Shown: positions 22,606 to 36,071, numbered from the stretch's first letter. The stretch: DNA of 64,000 nucleotides from Calliopum simillimum (GCA_951812925.1 OX638370.1:39559948-39623947), one strand, 5' to 3'. Translations and numbers: made by a program. Notes: generated from the letters alone by a model not told the origin.

Positions 22606-23631
22606 GTGAGTAAATACATTTATTTATTTATATGTTTTTAATATGTAGTATAACTTTTTCACATACATAAATAGTAAATTCCATAAAATTAAGTTCTCAC
22701 TCGCAATATTCCGCAACTTCAATGGAATCTAAATCTATGGGGTCATGTGAGAATTTTTCCTATAATAAATTTTCGAAACATAACAAAACTGTCAACAATA
22801 GCTGTGTTTTTGTCGACAGTTTATCTGTGCTTGTGCAAGCGCATTCAGAGAAACTTACGGGAAAGCAACAACAAATGTGCGTAACTTTATACAAATAATT
22901 AAGTGTGTTTAGCACAAGCACAAGATCAACTGTTTGAAAATATCGTCGACTTACAAGTGGAAAAACTTAGTCAACATTTTCTAGTCTTGAGTTTTTTGGT
23001 ATTTCGGGTATAAAATGTTATAATCGCTGCTGAGGCCCATTGAGCCGCGTCTAACATCCATTATCTTAAACTTGAAAAGAAACTTTGTGCTTTTCACATG
23101 TAAGCCTTTCACATAGTCGTGTTTGTCATGAATCTATTCTCTTCTTGTACAACAGCAGGTTGGCTAATATTTACGCTGAAAGTAATCTGCAAAGAAGGAA
23201 TACACTTTGGGGCATGATCTTTCTAATGCAGTTGTCAGAATGTAGCTATCTGCTTTAGTATCTGAGAATTGTTGATTTTTTCTTTTGAGGGTCGTGACAT
23301 TGCTAATTTTTCCTCTTGATCGATTCTAGCAGACTGTAAAAAGACTTTAAAAATTGTATCGAAATTGGTTGGACCCACACTTTCTATTCATGCTTGGAGT
23401 TTGATCGACATGTATGGAAAAATCAGCTTGTCATTGATTTGTATTGTATGACTTGTTTGGTAAAATTGCGAACATCTCGAAAAGTACTTTGGACCCATTT
23501 TTGAAATTTGGCTTGGAGTTAGTCACTTCAGATTAAATTTCAATGGTACTTTTTTTGGCGAATTTTTTTCTTTAAAGGTTCAAAATATATTGATTCGATT
23601 TTTATTATTTTTCTTTTAAATAACATATTTG
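22606..23631. other. Spred intron 1, 5' part, nothing recognised
   Basis: Start of the 29.3-kb first intron. No repeat, RNA or coding signal that I can support. Confidence 0.45.
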
Positions 23632-23633
23632 TA

Positions 23634-24865
23634 GGGGAGGGGGGGGGCTAGTGTGGACTGGGGGCTAGTGTGGACAAATTCAAATTCTCGCGCCGTTTTG
23701 AATTTTTTGTTTCTGTTTTATATTATTCAAGTTGGTATTTGCACTCTGCATCACCAAAAAAAAATTCATTTGTTGACAGTTCAGTTTTCCATGATAACGT
23801 GACTGAACGTGTTTTATGCAGCAAAAAGTAATTTTTTTGTTGTTTCGTAATTTCAGTGATACTTTTAAACTAATTATTCTTCTGCTGCAGTGTTAATAGA
23901 TAATACAATTTAAAATAGTGTTTAATTAAACCATTGAAATTATTTTTGAAGTACTTTACCGTAAGATTAAAAAAAAACTATTTTTGTTTAAAAAGAAATG
24001 AAGGGGCTAGTGTGGACAACTGAAATGGGGCTAGTGTGGACATGTCCACAGCAGCTGAAATGACTCCAGAAATCGTCAAACCATTTCTAAAAGCAGTTCC
24101 AAGAAAGTACGTTACTAAAAAGAAAGAACGACAGATTCACGTATCCCGACTTACTGGATACCAGCCGAATTTTACCGAAATGAAATAGTGGCAAAGCTGC
24201 CAGAACCACAATAACTGTGGGAAATATCGCGATCAGCAAGTTATATGAAGTTTGAAACAACATGGACAAAAAGTATTTTATATTAGCCAAATTGTCACGA
24301 TCCACGGTTCTGAAGATTTCGACATAACGTTTCTAAAAAGAGAGAACGATAGATTCACGTATCCCGATATACCGGATACCAGCCAAATTCACCTAAATAA
24401 AATAGTGGCAAAGCTGCCACAAGCACAACTGCCGGGAACATCTCGATCAGCAACTTATATGAAGTTTGATATAAATTTCTCCAAACACAACATGGGATAG
24501 CAGTTAATTTCTTATTTGTATTATTATTTGTATTACATCATTATTTTCTTGAATAAACATGTATCTGAACTCTTTCTTAACGTTTTTGTATGAATTATCA
24601 AGTTTGGGGTGTCCACATTAGCCCCCAGTTAAATCAATGGTTGTCCACACTAGCCCCTTATACGGGGCTAGTGTGGACAAGTGTAAGCTCTTTTTAAAAT
24701 GCATTAATAAAGCATTTATGAAAATAAAAAATCATAACTATTGATGCAATTATGAAGGCAAGAGGTATAAGTAATCGCTAAAAATTACTTTATTACAAAA
24801 ATGATATATTTACATATATAATTTTGTTATTATATAAAAACTGTCCACACTAGCCCCCCCTCCCC
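23634..24865. mobile_element. pogo-like (Tc1/mariner superfamily) defective element
   Basis: TA at 23632-23633 and 24866-24867. Terminal repeats GGGGAGGGGGGG-CTAGTGTGGAC and GTCCACACTAG-CCCCCCCTCCCC. The GGGGCTAGTGTGGAC word recurs inside (about 23660, 24003, 24030, 24665) in both orientations. The interior carries two tandem copies of a transposase tail. Length 1232 bp, far short of an autonomous element. Confidence 0.75.
24055..24500 (+). pseudogene. Duplicated C-terminal tail of a pogo-like transposase
   Basis: First copy (about 24055-24240): MTPEIVKPFLKAVPRK, then a frame ending at TAG. Second copy (about 24300-24500): FDITFLKRENDRFTYPDIPD, then IVAKLPQAQLPG and a stop after NMG. The PEIVKPF-KA-PRK and FLKR---FTYPD motifs match the tail found after the DDE domain in insect pogo/jerky-like transposases. 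No catalytic domain remains. Confidence 0.6.
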
Positions 24866-24867
24866 TA

Positions 24868-26583
24868 CTAAACAAGAAACTGACATACTCATTTTTTTGT
24901 TTTTAAGGCAAAATCAAGTTTTTGGTGTCAGAATGAAACTGTGATCATTGTGCACAAGAGCATGAAGAGGTTTTTTCATTTTATTTTGGTTTAAGCGAGA
25001 TTCACATAATTAAAGATCCGCGGTTTCTGGTTTTTCCGAGTATATTTTCTCAATAAAACATGCTTTGCAAAAAATCTGGCAAACCGATTTGAAATATTTC
25101 CTACTCGCATTGATCGACATTTTCTTTTTCAAATTCTAAAGGCTAAAAACGTTTTAATTTATTTTTGCGCGAATTTAGACTTAACATTTTATCTGAAAAC
25201 TGAGACGTGAGAGAAAAATTCTGTTAATGCAGTCCTATTATGTCAAAAGCAAGGAATAATAATAACACCGTCTGAGCACAGACAATTTGTTTTGTGTTGA
25301 GTAGTTTTATTTGTAATCTAGTGTTACCAAGCACCATTTCCAAGCGTGATTTAAAAAAAAAAAACCGTTGTTAAGTATGATAGATGATTTTTATGTAAAA
25401 TTTTTCGTAGTATCCGAAAAAGATAACGACGATCCTAGAAATAACACTCTTTAGCGAGAAAATTCAAATTTTGTCAAAAACTTGTCGAAAAAAAATTTTT
25501 GCAAAAGAGCATATGTAGAGAATATAAAAACTTTTGGCTAATACACAATGTATCCCAAAAATAGCCCTACATGCCATGTAAAATCTATTAAAATTTAAAA
25601 GAAAAAAAAAACTTGCGTCTCGAAATATTTCAGTTTGAAAAATTTTGCCTTTTTTCAGTATTTTCAAAATTGCTAATTTTTTGTAGAAAAAAAAAAAAAT
25701 AAGCTTTACGCCCTGACCTGACTAAATTTTGAGTATTTAGAAAAAATAATTTGTATAATTGGTGCACAGGAACCGAAGTTATGAGCACTTTCCTGAACCA
25801 GTTATTTTTAAAAATTCAACAACGCGACAATCAGAACATAATTGTGTTATGGCCAACAGGTCGAAAAAACCAGTTTGGAGCAAAATAAAAAAATAAGTGT
25901 CCAATCAAATCGATTAAAGTACCCTGTACCGAAATTTCAGCACAATCGGTGATTTTCGACCTGAAATCATATAAGTACAAAACGTATGAAGAAATTGTGT
26001 ACTTAATGTTATTTTTGACCAATAGCAGTTATGATCTTTAGATGTACGTCATAAGGTTGCAAACTGTATTGTATTTGCTTCAAATAAAAAACTTATACGC
26101 AATTATATTAATGCATATAAACTTAAACGTTTATAAATTTGAAGCTACTCTTTAATAACAATGTCGACAAACATTTTCATTGAATTAATTTATTGAATTT
26201 CAATGACACTAGCAATATAAATCATAACCAATTGAAGCTCAAAAGCAAAATATTAGAATTTTTTTTTTTCAGCGCGTAAATTTTAATATTTTAGTAGAAA
26301 AACAAAGTAAAAGTTTAAACGAGATTATTATTTTTATTTAATAAATAATAACTAAATAGGCAAATGAAAATTATTAACAAAATAGAAAGAAAAACGACTT
26401 TGTTAATAAAGTGTACATAAATACTTACAAAGTATAATAGAAACATTTTCATTTTATATTGTATCATTCTTTTCAATATTCTTTATGAATGGTCACCAAG
26501 TGAGTGACATCATTTTAGCGTCAATACTAAATTTCAAAATACATTTAACATTATGTAGCAACAGAACGAAAAAAAAAGAAAAA

Positions 26584-26614
<31 letters not shown>

Positions 26615-27638
26615 TAGAAAACTATACAAAATGATTTTTATTCACATAACTAACTCATTCAAAAAAGAAAATATCGTTCATTCATTAATTTCAAATGTGG
26701 CTGCTAATAGTCTTAGTTTATAGAAATATTCATTGGATAGGGAGAAGAAGTAAGGGATTTTGCTGGCGTTGTTATTAAAAACTATAGCATAGAAGAAAAA
26801 TATAGTATGTACTTCATTGAACAAACTACGTATTTCCAAAGGGGTTTCCCCATCAAGAAAAACGTCAATAAAAGATGTGTGATCACAAATCAAGCAATCT
26901 AAAGCAATTTGCGTGTATGTTTGTATGTATGTTAATCGATAGATATTGGTATATATTCATATACGCGTCCACTGAGCTATAATGTACTAAATACAACTAC
27001 ATATTTAATAAAGTGTCTGAGAATTGTGTAATGGTATAATTTTTACGAAAGCATCAGCATTGGGCTGTTTGAAATGTTCAAATAGGTTTCGAACTGGCTC
27101 CCCGAACGACACACTAACTTTACTTTTCGATATGTAATTTCCAAAAAATCCTTCGGAAATCCTCACAATTTCTCTAATGTAGTGTAAACAAGAATATGAC
27201 CGAGGACTAAAACTTATTGTCAACTATACTATCTGGCGAAAAATTGTATTAGACTCTTTCTAGCTCAAATTTTTTGGTATTTGCAGTTGGGTTCTCAGAT
27301 ATTTATAAAAGCTTACAGAGATGCTCTAAGTGCTCAATATGGAGACCTCTCATTATTAGTTTTGAGTAAAAAAATTTTTTTTCAAGTTTTGGTCATTGAT
27401 CTTCAGAGTAACTAGTGTCAAAGTAGTGTTTTTGCGAAAAATCTATTAATTTTTTTTTCTAAGTTCCACCATTTTGTCAAAAATAAATTTTTTTAATATA
27501 TGTTTTCGAATTCTTCTAGCATTTTAAATGTTATTTTGATTTCCATTTTTAAATTTGGAAAATTTTAAAAATTTACAAAATGGCGACCAATTTTTTGAAA
27601 AATCTTAAAAGTTGATTTTCTCAAAATAATATTAGAGT
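24868..27638. other. Spred intron 1, AT-rich, nothing recognised
   Basis: No gene or mobile element recognised in 2.8 kb. Poly-A at about 26575-26608. Two short minus-strand frames (26678-26893, 27005-27223) resemble no family I know. Confidence 0.4.
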
Positions 27639-27640
27639 TA

Positions 27641-28041
27641 TTCACGATCTAGAGTAACGAGCTGAGTAACAGGGTAAAAGTGCACTCAGTTACTCTGAAT
27701 AGTGAGCATACTCAATACTTTGCACGTATATTTGCTTTTTGTTTCTCAAAATAATCTTAGCTGACAACAAAAAAAAAAATTTTTAAATGAATATTTTTCT
27801 CCCATTCAAATTTTTATTTTTGATGAACGAAAATTGCCTCTCAATCATAAACAAATTCAAACGTTTCTATAGAAATAGAAATAGTAAAAAAAAGGCAAAA
27901 GTGTAAGATTATTTTACACTAGAAAATAGCTTGACTAAAAGGGTAAAAGAGTAACAGAGTAACTTACGTATATTTTGTTGTTGTGGTTGTGCACAGTTAC
28001 TCTGTTACTCTGTTACTCAGGACGTTACTCTAGATCGTGAA
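27641..28041. mobile_element. MITE, 401 bp, TA target
   Basis: TA at 27639-27640 and 28042-28043. Ends TTCACGATCTAGAGTAAC and GTTACTCTAGATCGTGAA. GAGTAACAG/CTGTTACTC words are repeated near both ends. The TA duplication suggests Tc1/mariner mobilisation. Confidence 0.7.
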
Positions 28042-28043
28042 TA

Positions 28044-28530
28044 CCTCTATTTTTTGTTTTATTTTTTTAATTTTTTTAATTTTTTTTTACAAAAAGGTGG
28101 ATAATCAGCAAACGTTTTGTAGAAGACTTGTTTTGCGCGCCATTTTTTTTCTTTTTCTAATAACTCACGTGTCAATTATTTAATTTTGTGCTTTGATTTA
28201 CACCCACTAGATGGCCAACAAAAAAATTTGAAAGTAGAAGAATATAACTTCCATTGCTTAGAAAATATAAGGTAGACAAAAAAACAATATTTCCCATATA
28301 AATCATAAGAGTATTGTCGAAATGACGGCCATGTTTTGAAAAATATTAAAAATTAATTTTACCAAAAATTATTATAGTTTTGTTTTTTAAATATTTTTAC
28401 GGAAATCTTTTGAAAAACGAATGATTTCGAAGGATTTCCGTAAAAAAAATTTAAAAAAAAAAATTTTTTTTTTATAACTTCTTTGATTGCATATATATAA
28501 AGAACAAAAATGTGTTTAATATTCAAGTTT
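28044..28530. other. Spred intron 1, AT-rich, nothing recognised
   Basis: Poly-A/T-rich stretch without identifiable features. Confidence 0.4.
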
Positions 28531-28600
28531 TTAATATTCAAGTCACACAAGTTTGCCATGGACCCAGGTTCGATCCCCAGCGCGGATAATCATTTTTTTT
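28531..28600 (+). repeat. tRNA-like B-box repeat fragment
   Basis: GGTTCGATCCC at 28567-28577 is close to the tRNA B-box consensus, followed by a GCGCGG word and a T15 run. No paired cloverleaf can be drawn, so this is a tRNA-related repeat, not a tRNA gene. Confidence 0.45.
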
Positions 28601-28734
28601 TTTTTTATCTCACTTTTAAATTCTCCTTTCTCTCATTTATTAACTTTTGTTTAATTGAATTGAAATTGCATTCGAATATCAAATTTTATTTGGACAGACA
28701 TTTTCTTAATATTTTAATTTGATACCTTTTCCTG

Positions 28735-28890
28735 ATATAGGTTAGTGGTGTAGAGGTCTAACAAGCTTGTAAATGTAAGTAAAAAAATGAGTTTCTATAT
28801 TCGGTTCGAATCCTACTGCATTCGTTTCTTTTTTAATTGAAAGAACTCTTACCGCATTACAAATAAGCGCTTCAAAAATGCTTTTTCCAT
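28735..28890 (+). repeat. tRNA-derived SINE-like head
   Basis: GGTTAGTGGTGTAGAGG (an A-box-like word, about 28741-28757) lies about 45 bp before a perfect B box GGTTCGAATCC at 28803-28813. It is followed by T-rich sequence and AATAAGCGCTTCAAAA, which is also found beside the B-box units at 1-1020 and 42.5-43.9 kb. Confidence 0.5.
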
Positions 28891-29041
28891 AAAGCTGCAG
28901 AACGCTTACATCGTAGGACATGCAGTGTTAAAAAGAAAGAATAGTTCTTACGGAGCGGAAGAGTTGATTGGTGAAGAAGAAGGCTTTTTGAATCACTTCT
29001 TTTTCCCTTAGGATCATTCACCCATCTTCAATGCTTTTATT

Positions 29042-29928
29042 ATACCCTACACCCAGGGTATATTCACTTTGTCCTTCCGTTTGAAACGCAGAGAAGGAGG
29101 CGTGGCAGGTATGGAAAAGTATATATATTCTTGATCAGCGTCACCTCCTGAGTCGAAATAGCCATGTCCGTCTGTCTGGCTGGCTGGCTGGCTGGGTGGC
29201 TGGCTGGGTAACGGCTGTGTGTGGAAATACATTTTTTGGAAAAACTGAGCAAGATAATTCAATGAAATTTGGTACACTGCCTTCGTCACTAAAGTTAGCT
29301 CGGGGGATTGAAAATGAGCAAAATCGGTCAACGGACACGCCTACCGCCCATACAAAAAATATATTCAAAATGTGATGATAAGAGCATTATTTGCAATAAC
29401 AGAAGCAAAATACACATAAGTACTAGAGATAGTAAGTACAAGCTTTGAGCAAAAACTAGGCAACATCGGACTAGAGGGCGTGGCACCTCCCATATAAACA
29501 AAAGTTTCAAAATGTTATACTGAAAGCGTTTTTTGAGATAATCCAACTTAACATCACTCAAATACTAAGAGCATTAATTGCAAACTCTGAGCAAAAAGTA
29601 GGACTAGGACTAGAGGGCGTGGCACCTCCCATATGAGCGAAAGTTTGAAAATGCTATACTGAAAGATTTTTTTTAAGAAACATTAACCGAACTTTACTCT
29701 AACACTCAGAACAATAAATGCAAGCTCTAGGCAAAATCCAGGTAAACTCGGAGAGGGCGTGGCACTCCCCTTATAAGCAATTTGTTCTTATACTCTCCAA
29801 GAGGTTACAGAAGAATTCAACAATTTATTTTATTAAAAACTTGTATGTACAAGAATACGTACATTGTATAGCATTCATCAACTAAATGTTTAATAATATA
29901 CGAGTACTTGAAATGCAGTGTAGGGTAT
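29042..29928 (+). repeat. Dispersed fly repeat with TACCCTACAC ends, fullest copy
   Basis: Begins ATACCCTACACCCAGGGTAT and ends GCAGTGTAGGGTAT, so the ends are short inverted repeats. The interior has CGCAGAGAAGGAGGCGTGGC, the CAGCGTCACCTCCTGAGTCG block, a TGGC/CTGG microsatellite (about 29176-29208) and several GGCGTGGCACCTCCCAT modules. Other partial copies: 45354-45912, 48703-48798 with 50424-50560, and 54520-54870. Non-coding. Confidence 0.7.
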
Positions 29929-30869
29929 TTAGTTTTTGGCCAGGCCAAAGATACCACCCTTACTAGTTTTCAGTATAGGGTACTTGCATTGCGCCCTGAT
30001 AGCTATAGATGCAATGTTATAGGTTTTCTTTTTTTAACTTCAATGAATGAATTTTTTGAGTTTCATTATGCATTTTTCTTTATAATTTTTCATTCTTATT
30101 TTTTATTCGTTTATTGTCATTTGTTGGTTGACATTCAGTCAGTGCAATGTTGCGGGTTTTTAGTTGTTATTGTTGTTGTTCTTGTCATTTCAGAGTAAAG
30201 TGGGTGGTGGTTTGAATTTTCTTTGTATTACACCACACAATACACATTTTATCGTTGTTTCTTCGTTCATTCATGATTGCTGTTGAAGTTTGAGTCGTGG
30301 GGTTGGTTGGTGTGCCTCTTTATAACAAACATTACAGCAACAATAACATCGCCAGTTTACTCGGCAAGACACGCTGTTTTTGGAGAAAAGCTTTTCTGTT
30401 TTTTTTTGTCTCTCACTCTCTCTCTCGTTAACGTTCACTTTCACAGTTTATATTTTGTTGTATTAAAAAAGTTAAGGTTTTCAAAACTAATTAAGAAATT
30501 TAAAAAAAAAAAAATCAAAGCTTTTCCAATCATTTAAGAAGGAAAAATTCCGAATCTGTAGAGGCCAAAATATAATGAAGATAATTGAATGTGAAAAAAT
30601 CATTTTATTAGATAAACAAAATTGAATCTAGAGATGTTGCTGTCATTACAAGGTACTGCTTTAAAGGCAAGCATACCTCATACTTTGGAGATCTCTGTAT
30701 AAGTTGTAAAGATCTTGACATCATAGGGACTGCCTTTCAATTTCCAACTTCCGCCCACTTTTAATGATTGGATAATTTAATACTTTTAAAAGTGGGTGTG
30801 GCACTTATCTGATTTCGCCTACTTTTCGACAAGTGTGTCTTCTCTTCATGTACGAGCTAAAATTGTATT
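29929..30869. other. Spred intron 1, probably unique sequence
   Basis: Little repeat character. Frames at 29908-30198 and 30277-30537 are open but compositionally simple and unlike known proteins. No feature supported. Confidence 0.4.
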
Positions 30870-33000
30870 AATGTTTATATCTTTATTTGTGGCCAAATTT
30901 CTTCTCGAAAACGGTTTTAGCGATTTTCATGAAATTTCAGATAATTTTAGATATTAGCATGCACTGAAGAATGAGATAGGTTTTGACTCTGTAGATATTC
31001 ATGAAGAGTCGTGGCAACGCCCTAAATTTTAAATTTAATTTGGTCATATCTCGCAAACCGCAAAAGGTATTTTCATGAGATTTGGTAGGCGGGTATTGCT
31101 TATCAGTGTCTTATAATAAACAAAAACTGGGTGGGATTGAAGTAGTGCCAAACCCACTTTTTTGCCGTTAAAAATTTTGATTCAACGTTACTCGAAAACG
31201 ACTCCAACAATTTTAATAAAAATTTAAGAGATGTTACCCCTGGAAACAAGGATTAATATGTGATATGCCGTTGTATTGGAAAAACTCGTTGAAGGGCGTG
31301 GCACCGCCCACAAAAATATAAAGCGCTATAAAAACAAAAAGTACTAAAACAATCTTTTTGAATTTAACTGTAGGGAGTCTACTTGCTATTAGGCACCTAC
31401 GAACTGAAAGTGGGCAAAATATCGCCAGTGCGCGTGGAACCTCCCATACAAGTAAAGCACATTAAATGAAATCTGGTATGCGGGCCTGGTTCATGAGTAT
31501 CTAAAGCGTAACGAAAAGTGGGCGTTGTTCAAAAATGGCCGCGCCCACTTTTTACTTAAGTTAAAATTTTAGTTAATTACTCAAGCACAAAAAAAAAAAA
31601 AAAAATGGAATGAGCTTTTTATTTCTTATAACTATGTAGTCTTATGTACTTTTCTGCGTTGAATCCGCCTCCATCAGCAGAATTGTCATTATACCTGCAG
31701 GATTTCGAAATATCAAAAAAATGTGAAGCTCTTTTATTAACGGCATTGAATAAATAGCCACACTCAATATTTTTTCGGAGTTTTCCAATAGGACTCTTAC
31801 TTTCCGAGTTATGATCCTTTGAAGATAAGGTATTTCAGAATACATACAAAAGTCGAAATATTTTGGGTTCGTGACATAGCCCCTTTTTTAATTTAAGGCA
31901 TTCCCCTTATTGGCCATAAATCGGTTTCTCGATACTAATACAATGTCGTTCTTTGTGTGGGGACTGAAATACCTTCTCTTCAAAGGATAATAATTCAGAA
32001 AGTAAGAGTCCTATTGGAAAATTCCGAAGGTAAATTTTAGTGCCATTTAAAAACACAGAATTTAATGATGCGAGTAAATAATTCTTTTACTTATCTAAAT
32101 GTATATAAATAGGCAAACGAAATCGGTTCAGTCCCTGTTTCTATACCTAAATCTCAACCGATTTGCTTGATTTTTTGTTGGAAAGGTTGTGAGGAGGAGC
32201 AGTGCATAGGACTTTTTTTTTTAAAGTGGGCGGTGCCACGCCCCTAAATAGAAAAAAAACGCTCTCACGGCTAAACCGCTGCTTCGATTTTAACGAAATT
32301 CGGTATGGAGATAGGATTGGCACTAAAGGGCGATAGCATGACCATTATGTTTTCAGTGGGCAGTGCCATGCCCCTAAATGGACAAACGCTCGCACGGCAA
32401 AAATACTGCATACGATTTTTATGAAATTTGGTATAGATATAGGGTTAGCACTATATAGCACGATAGCATGATTGATTTTTATAAATTTTGGTACAGAAAG
32501 ATATCAAAAACGGTTTCCTCTTTAGTAGGAGTTACACGCCTCTTAATAGAAAGCACGATATTGCAACTAAACTGCTGCACCGATGCAGATAACCCAAACC
32601 CTGAGGAAGAATATTAAAAGCTTTTTGTGTTTTAATGACCAAGAAAAGGTACAAAAACTTTTTCCTTTATTTTATGGTCAAATCGAAATGGTTGAATTTC
32701 GGCCTTAAGGCGAACTCTAGTTTGTCTAAAACCAACTATTAAATTTTTTGGAAATTTCGCACCATTAGTGCTGCTTTGTTAGGTTTCCTTTTTGTCGGTT
32801 TTTCTTACATATTTTTATTTCACTAAAAACGATAGCTTAATCTCATCTGTAAATTTATCATTTTGAAATAATGAGAATTGGAGGCGAAAAGTTACGAATT
32901 TTACCACAACAAATAGCTATGAATAAAAACATCGACTAAAATAATAAGATCAGATTGTCATCGGAGCGGGAATCGGTTTCCAGGTACTGATATTTATGAT
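30870..33000. repeat. Dispersed repeat block, duplicated at 34060-35590
   Basis: Modules with TCTCGAAAACGG, GGGCGTGGCACCGCCCAC, TTTTGCCG and an end module ATGAATAAAAACATCGACTA...CAGGTACTGA (32920-32990). The same order, diverged, appears at 34060-35590 in direct orientation. Non-coding; the class was not identified. Confidence 0.6.
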
Positions 33001-34059
33001 CGCCATCTATCCACCAATATTCATTAAAATAGCTTGTCTATTTTTTGAGATATATGTATAAATATGACTTGTTGAGATGTAAGTATGACTTGTCGAGGTT
33101 TCTAGTAACTTGGGGTCCTATCTATAATAAATTCAGATTCCGTTACTTATATTTTGCATGCTCAAGTTCGTCTGGTGCCCGCTCTAAAATTTAAGATTGA
33201 AAAAATTTCCAATTTTTACTTTTTGACGACTGGTTTTTGTTTTTAATAATAAAATTAGAAATATTATTTTTTTTTGTTTTTGGATTGGTTTTTTTTTTAA
33301 TTTTTAACAAAGAAATATTTATATTTAACAATAAAAGTTTCTTTGTTTCAAACTATGGAAAGCTTTGACTAGATAGATAATGGTGTTACTTGCTGCTACA
33401 AGCTCAGGCTGTTTGAGGTAGGTTTCGCCGGTGCTACTGCTATAGTCAAAGTCACAGTCACCCTCATTCAGCAAAATCCTTTGAAACTCATGCAAGTGTG
33501 ACAGGTTGGGTATAGGACAACTCCCTTAAATTTGGTGCTGTCTTATGTGTGTCTGTATGTAGATATGCACATATTTAACTCAAAGCTTTCCTTCTCCTAT
33601 ACTACAATATATATGAACTCATGTTTGGGCTGTTATTATTGTTGGTCTTATTCGTATGTACTTATACATACTTACTTAAACGTGCATGTATGTAAATTGT
33701 GTGTATGGTGAATTTAAAAACATATATATTTCGTTTTTGCAATTAGAAAAAATATAGTTTTGTCAAATTTTAAATTAGACGGCTCATGTTAAATAAGTCA
33801 TGCTAACTTTACATTTTGTTTTTTCATAAATAGCGCTATATTGTTAAGATCCATACTTCGACCTGTAAGCGTCCCTCACAATCATCAATTTCAGGTTTTA
33901 GAGCTAAAAGTTTTGTACATTTTATAGTTACGAAAAACGAATTTTTCATCAAAGGCTGCGAAATGGTATCCATTTCGACCTATGAAATAAAAAGTTTTTA
34001 TCTTCAGGGCTTTAAAATACTTTTCAAATCTTCTCTTCTTATAGGAGCTAAAATTGTAT
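33001..34059. other. Spred intron 1, nothing recognised
   Basis: Spacer between the two direct copies of the repeat block. No gene or element recognised. Confidence 0.4.
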
Positions 34060-35590
34060 GTTTTTTTTGTTTTTTTGTTTGTACTTATTTCTGTGCCAAT
34101 ATTTTTTCTCGAAAACGGCTGCAGCGATTTTAATAAAACTTGGAATAGCGTTAGATATTAGCAAACAATGAAGAATGAGCTAGGTTTGAACTTTGTAAAT
34201 GCTCACCAGAGGGCGTGGCACTGCACTAAATTTTAAATTTGATTTAGTCATAACTCACAAACCATACAAGGTATTTGGACGAAGCGGGTACGGCTTAATA
34301 TTGCCTTGTAACAGACAAAAAGTGAGCGGGATCGAAGAAGTGCCACGCCCACTTTTCAGCCCTTGAAAATTTTGATTCAATATTACTCGAAAACGACTCC
34401 AACAATTTTTATGAAAATTTAGGAGATATTACCTCTGAAAACAAGGATTCATATGTGATACGCCGTTATATTGGGAAAACTCATTGAAGGGCGTGGCACC
34501 GCCCACAAAAATATAAAATGATATAAAAAGAGAACCAATAAGGCAAACATTCTGAAATTAACTGTGAGGAGCCTAATTGCAATAGGGCATCTCTGATTTG
34601 AAAATGGGCGAAATGTCGCCATTGCGCGTAGAACCTCCCATACAAGCAAAATACGTTAAATGCTATTTCTCGCAAATGTTACAAGATATTTTAATGAAAT
34701 TTGGTTTGTTGGTACTTCTTATCAATGCCTTGTAATAACCGAAAAGTGGGCGGTATCTAAGAAGTGCCACGCCCCTTTTTTAACCATTGAAAATTTTAAT
34801 TCAATATTACTCGAAAACGAATTCAACAATTTTAATGAAAATTTAAAATATTTTCCCCTGAAAACAAGTATTAATATGTGATATGCCGTTATATTAGGAA
34901 AACTCGTTGGAGGGCGTGGCACCGCCCACAAAAATTTAATACGCTATAAAAAGAAAACTACTAAAGCAATCTTTCTGAATTTAACTGTAGGGAATCTTCT
35001 TTTTATGAGGCACCTACGAGCTGAAAGTGGGCAAAATATTGCAGGTGGGCGTGGAACCTCCCATACAAGTAAAACAAATTAAATGCTATTTAACGTAAAT
35101 GGTACAACATATTTTGATGAAATTTGGTATGTGGATCTGGATCACGAGTATCTAAAACATAACGAAAAGTGGGCTTTGTTAAATAATTGCCACGCCCACT
35201 TTTTTCCAAAATAAAAATTTTAGTTAATAACTCATGCACAAAAAAAAAAAATGGAATGAACTTTCCGAGACATGATGATACGATATTTCAGCCCCCATAC
35301 AAGAGACGAAATATTTTGGGTGCGTGGCGTATCCCATTTATTTATTTTAAGTCATTCTATTTCTCTTAAAAAATTTTGAGTTCTTGATATTTTTCTATAC
35401 CATTCGATATTTTCCGAGTTTTTTCTTATTATTTTTCTCATCGGTTAATTTAACATTTTGAAAGCATTGGAGGTGAAAAGGTACGAGTTTCATAACAAAA
35501 AATAAATAGCTATGAATAAAAACATCGACTAAAACAATAAGATCAGATTGTTGACCGAGCAGGGATCGGTCTCCAGGTACTGAAGTACAT
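34060..35590. repeat. Second copy of the dispersed repeat block
   Basis: Direct, diverged copy of 30870-33000. It contains two tandem versions of the TACTCGAAAACGA...GGGCGTGGCACCGCCCAC module (about 34380-34660 and 34800-35230), where the first block has one (31180-31560). It ends with the same CATCGACTAAAA...CAGGTACTGA module at 35520-35582. Confidence 0.6.
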
Positions 35591-36071
35591 TATAATAAGT
35601 ACAGTTTTCATTTGCCAACTTTACTATTTGGGTATTTTTTAAAGTTTTCGACCTATTTCTGGAAAAAATATATCTGATCTTACGGAATCTGTTCCTTTTA
35701 TTCTAGAGGTTCTACTTCATAATTGCATATTTTGATTATTATCACTTGAGTTTACTTTGCTAATCCACGTAGATTAAAATATAATTTATCAAAACCAATA
35801 TTTAAAATATGCGCCAAATACATTTATCGATATCCGGTATTTCGTAGGTGTACAAAATTTCGAACTTTGGCATGAATTGTTAAGTCTGCTCATTCAGTCA
35901 GAACAACGAGTTTCATCTTTAAATAGTAACCTATTTACACTGTCTAATTAAATATGTAGTTAAGTTAAACACTTTATGTTGAATATACTATGGCATACCC
36001 TTAGACCTTTATTTATTTTTGTGCTTAGTGTATTCGACACAGCATCTTTTGACTTTTTCCATGCAAAAATA
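35591..36071. other. Spred intron 1, nothing recognised
   Basis: AT-rich spacer; its last two bases (36070-36071) are the TA target of the next element. Confidence 0.4.

Noticed and set aside
26678..27223. Two short minus-strand frames (71 and 72 codons) as small genes
   Set aside because: No recognisable domain, no splice or promoter context, and the length is expected by chance in this much sequence.
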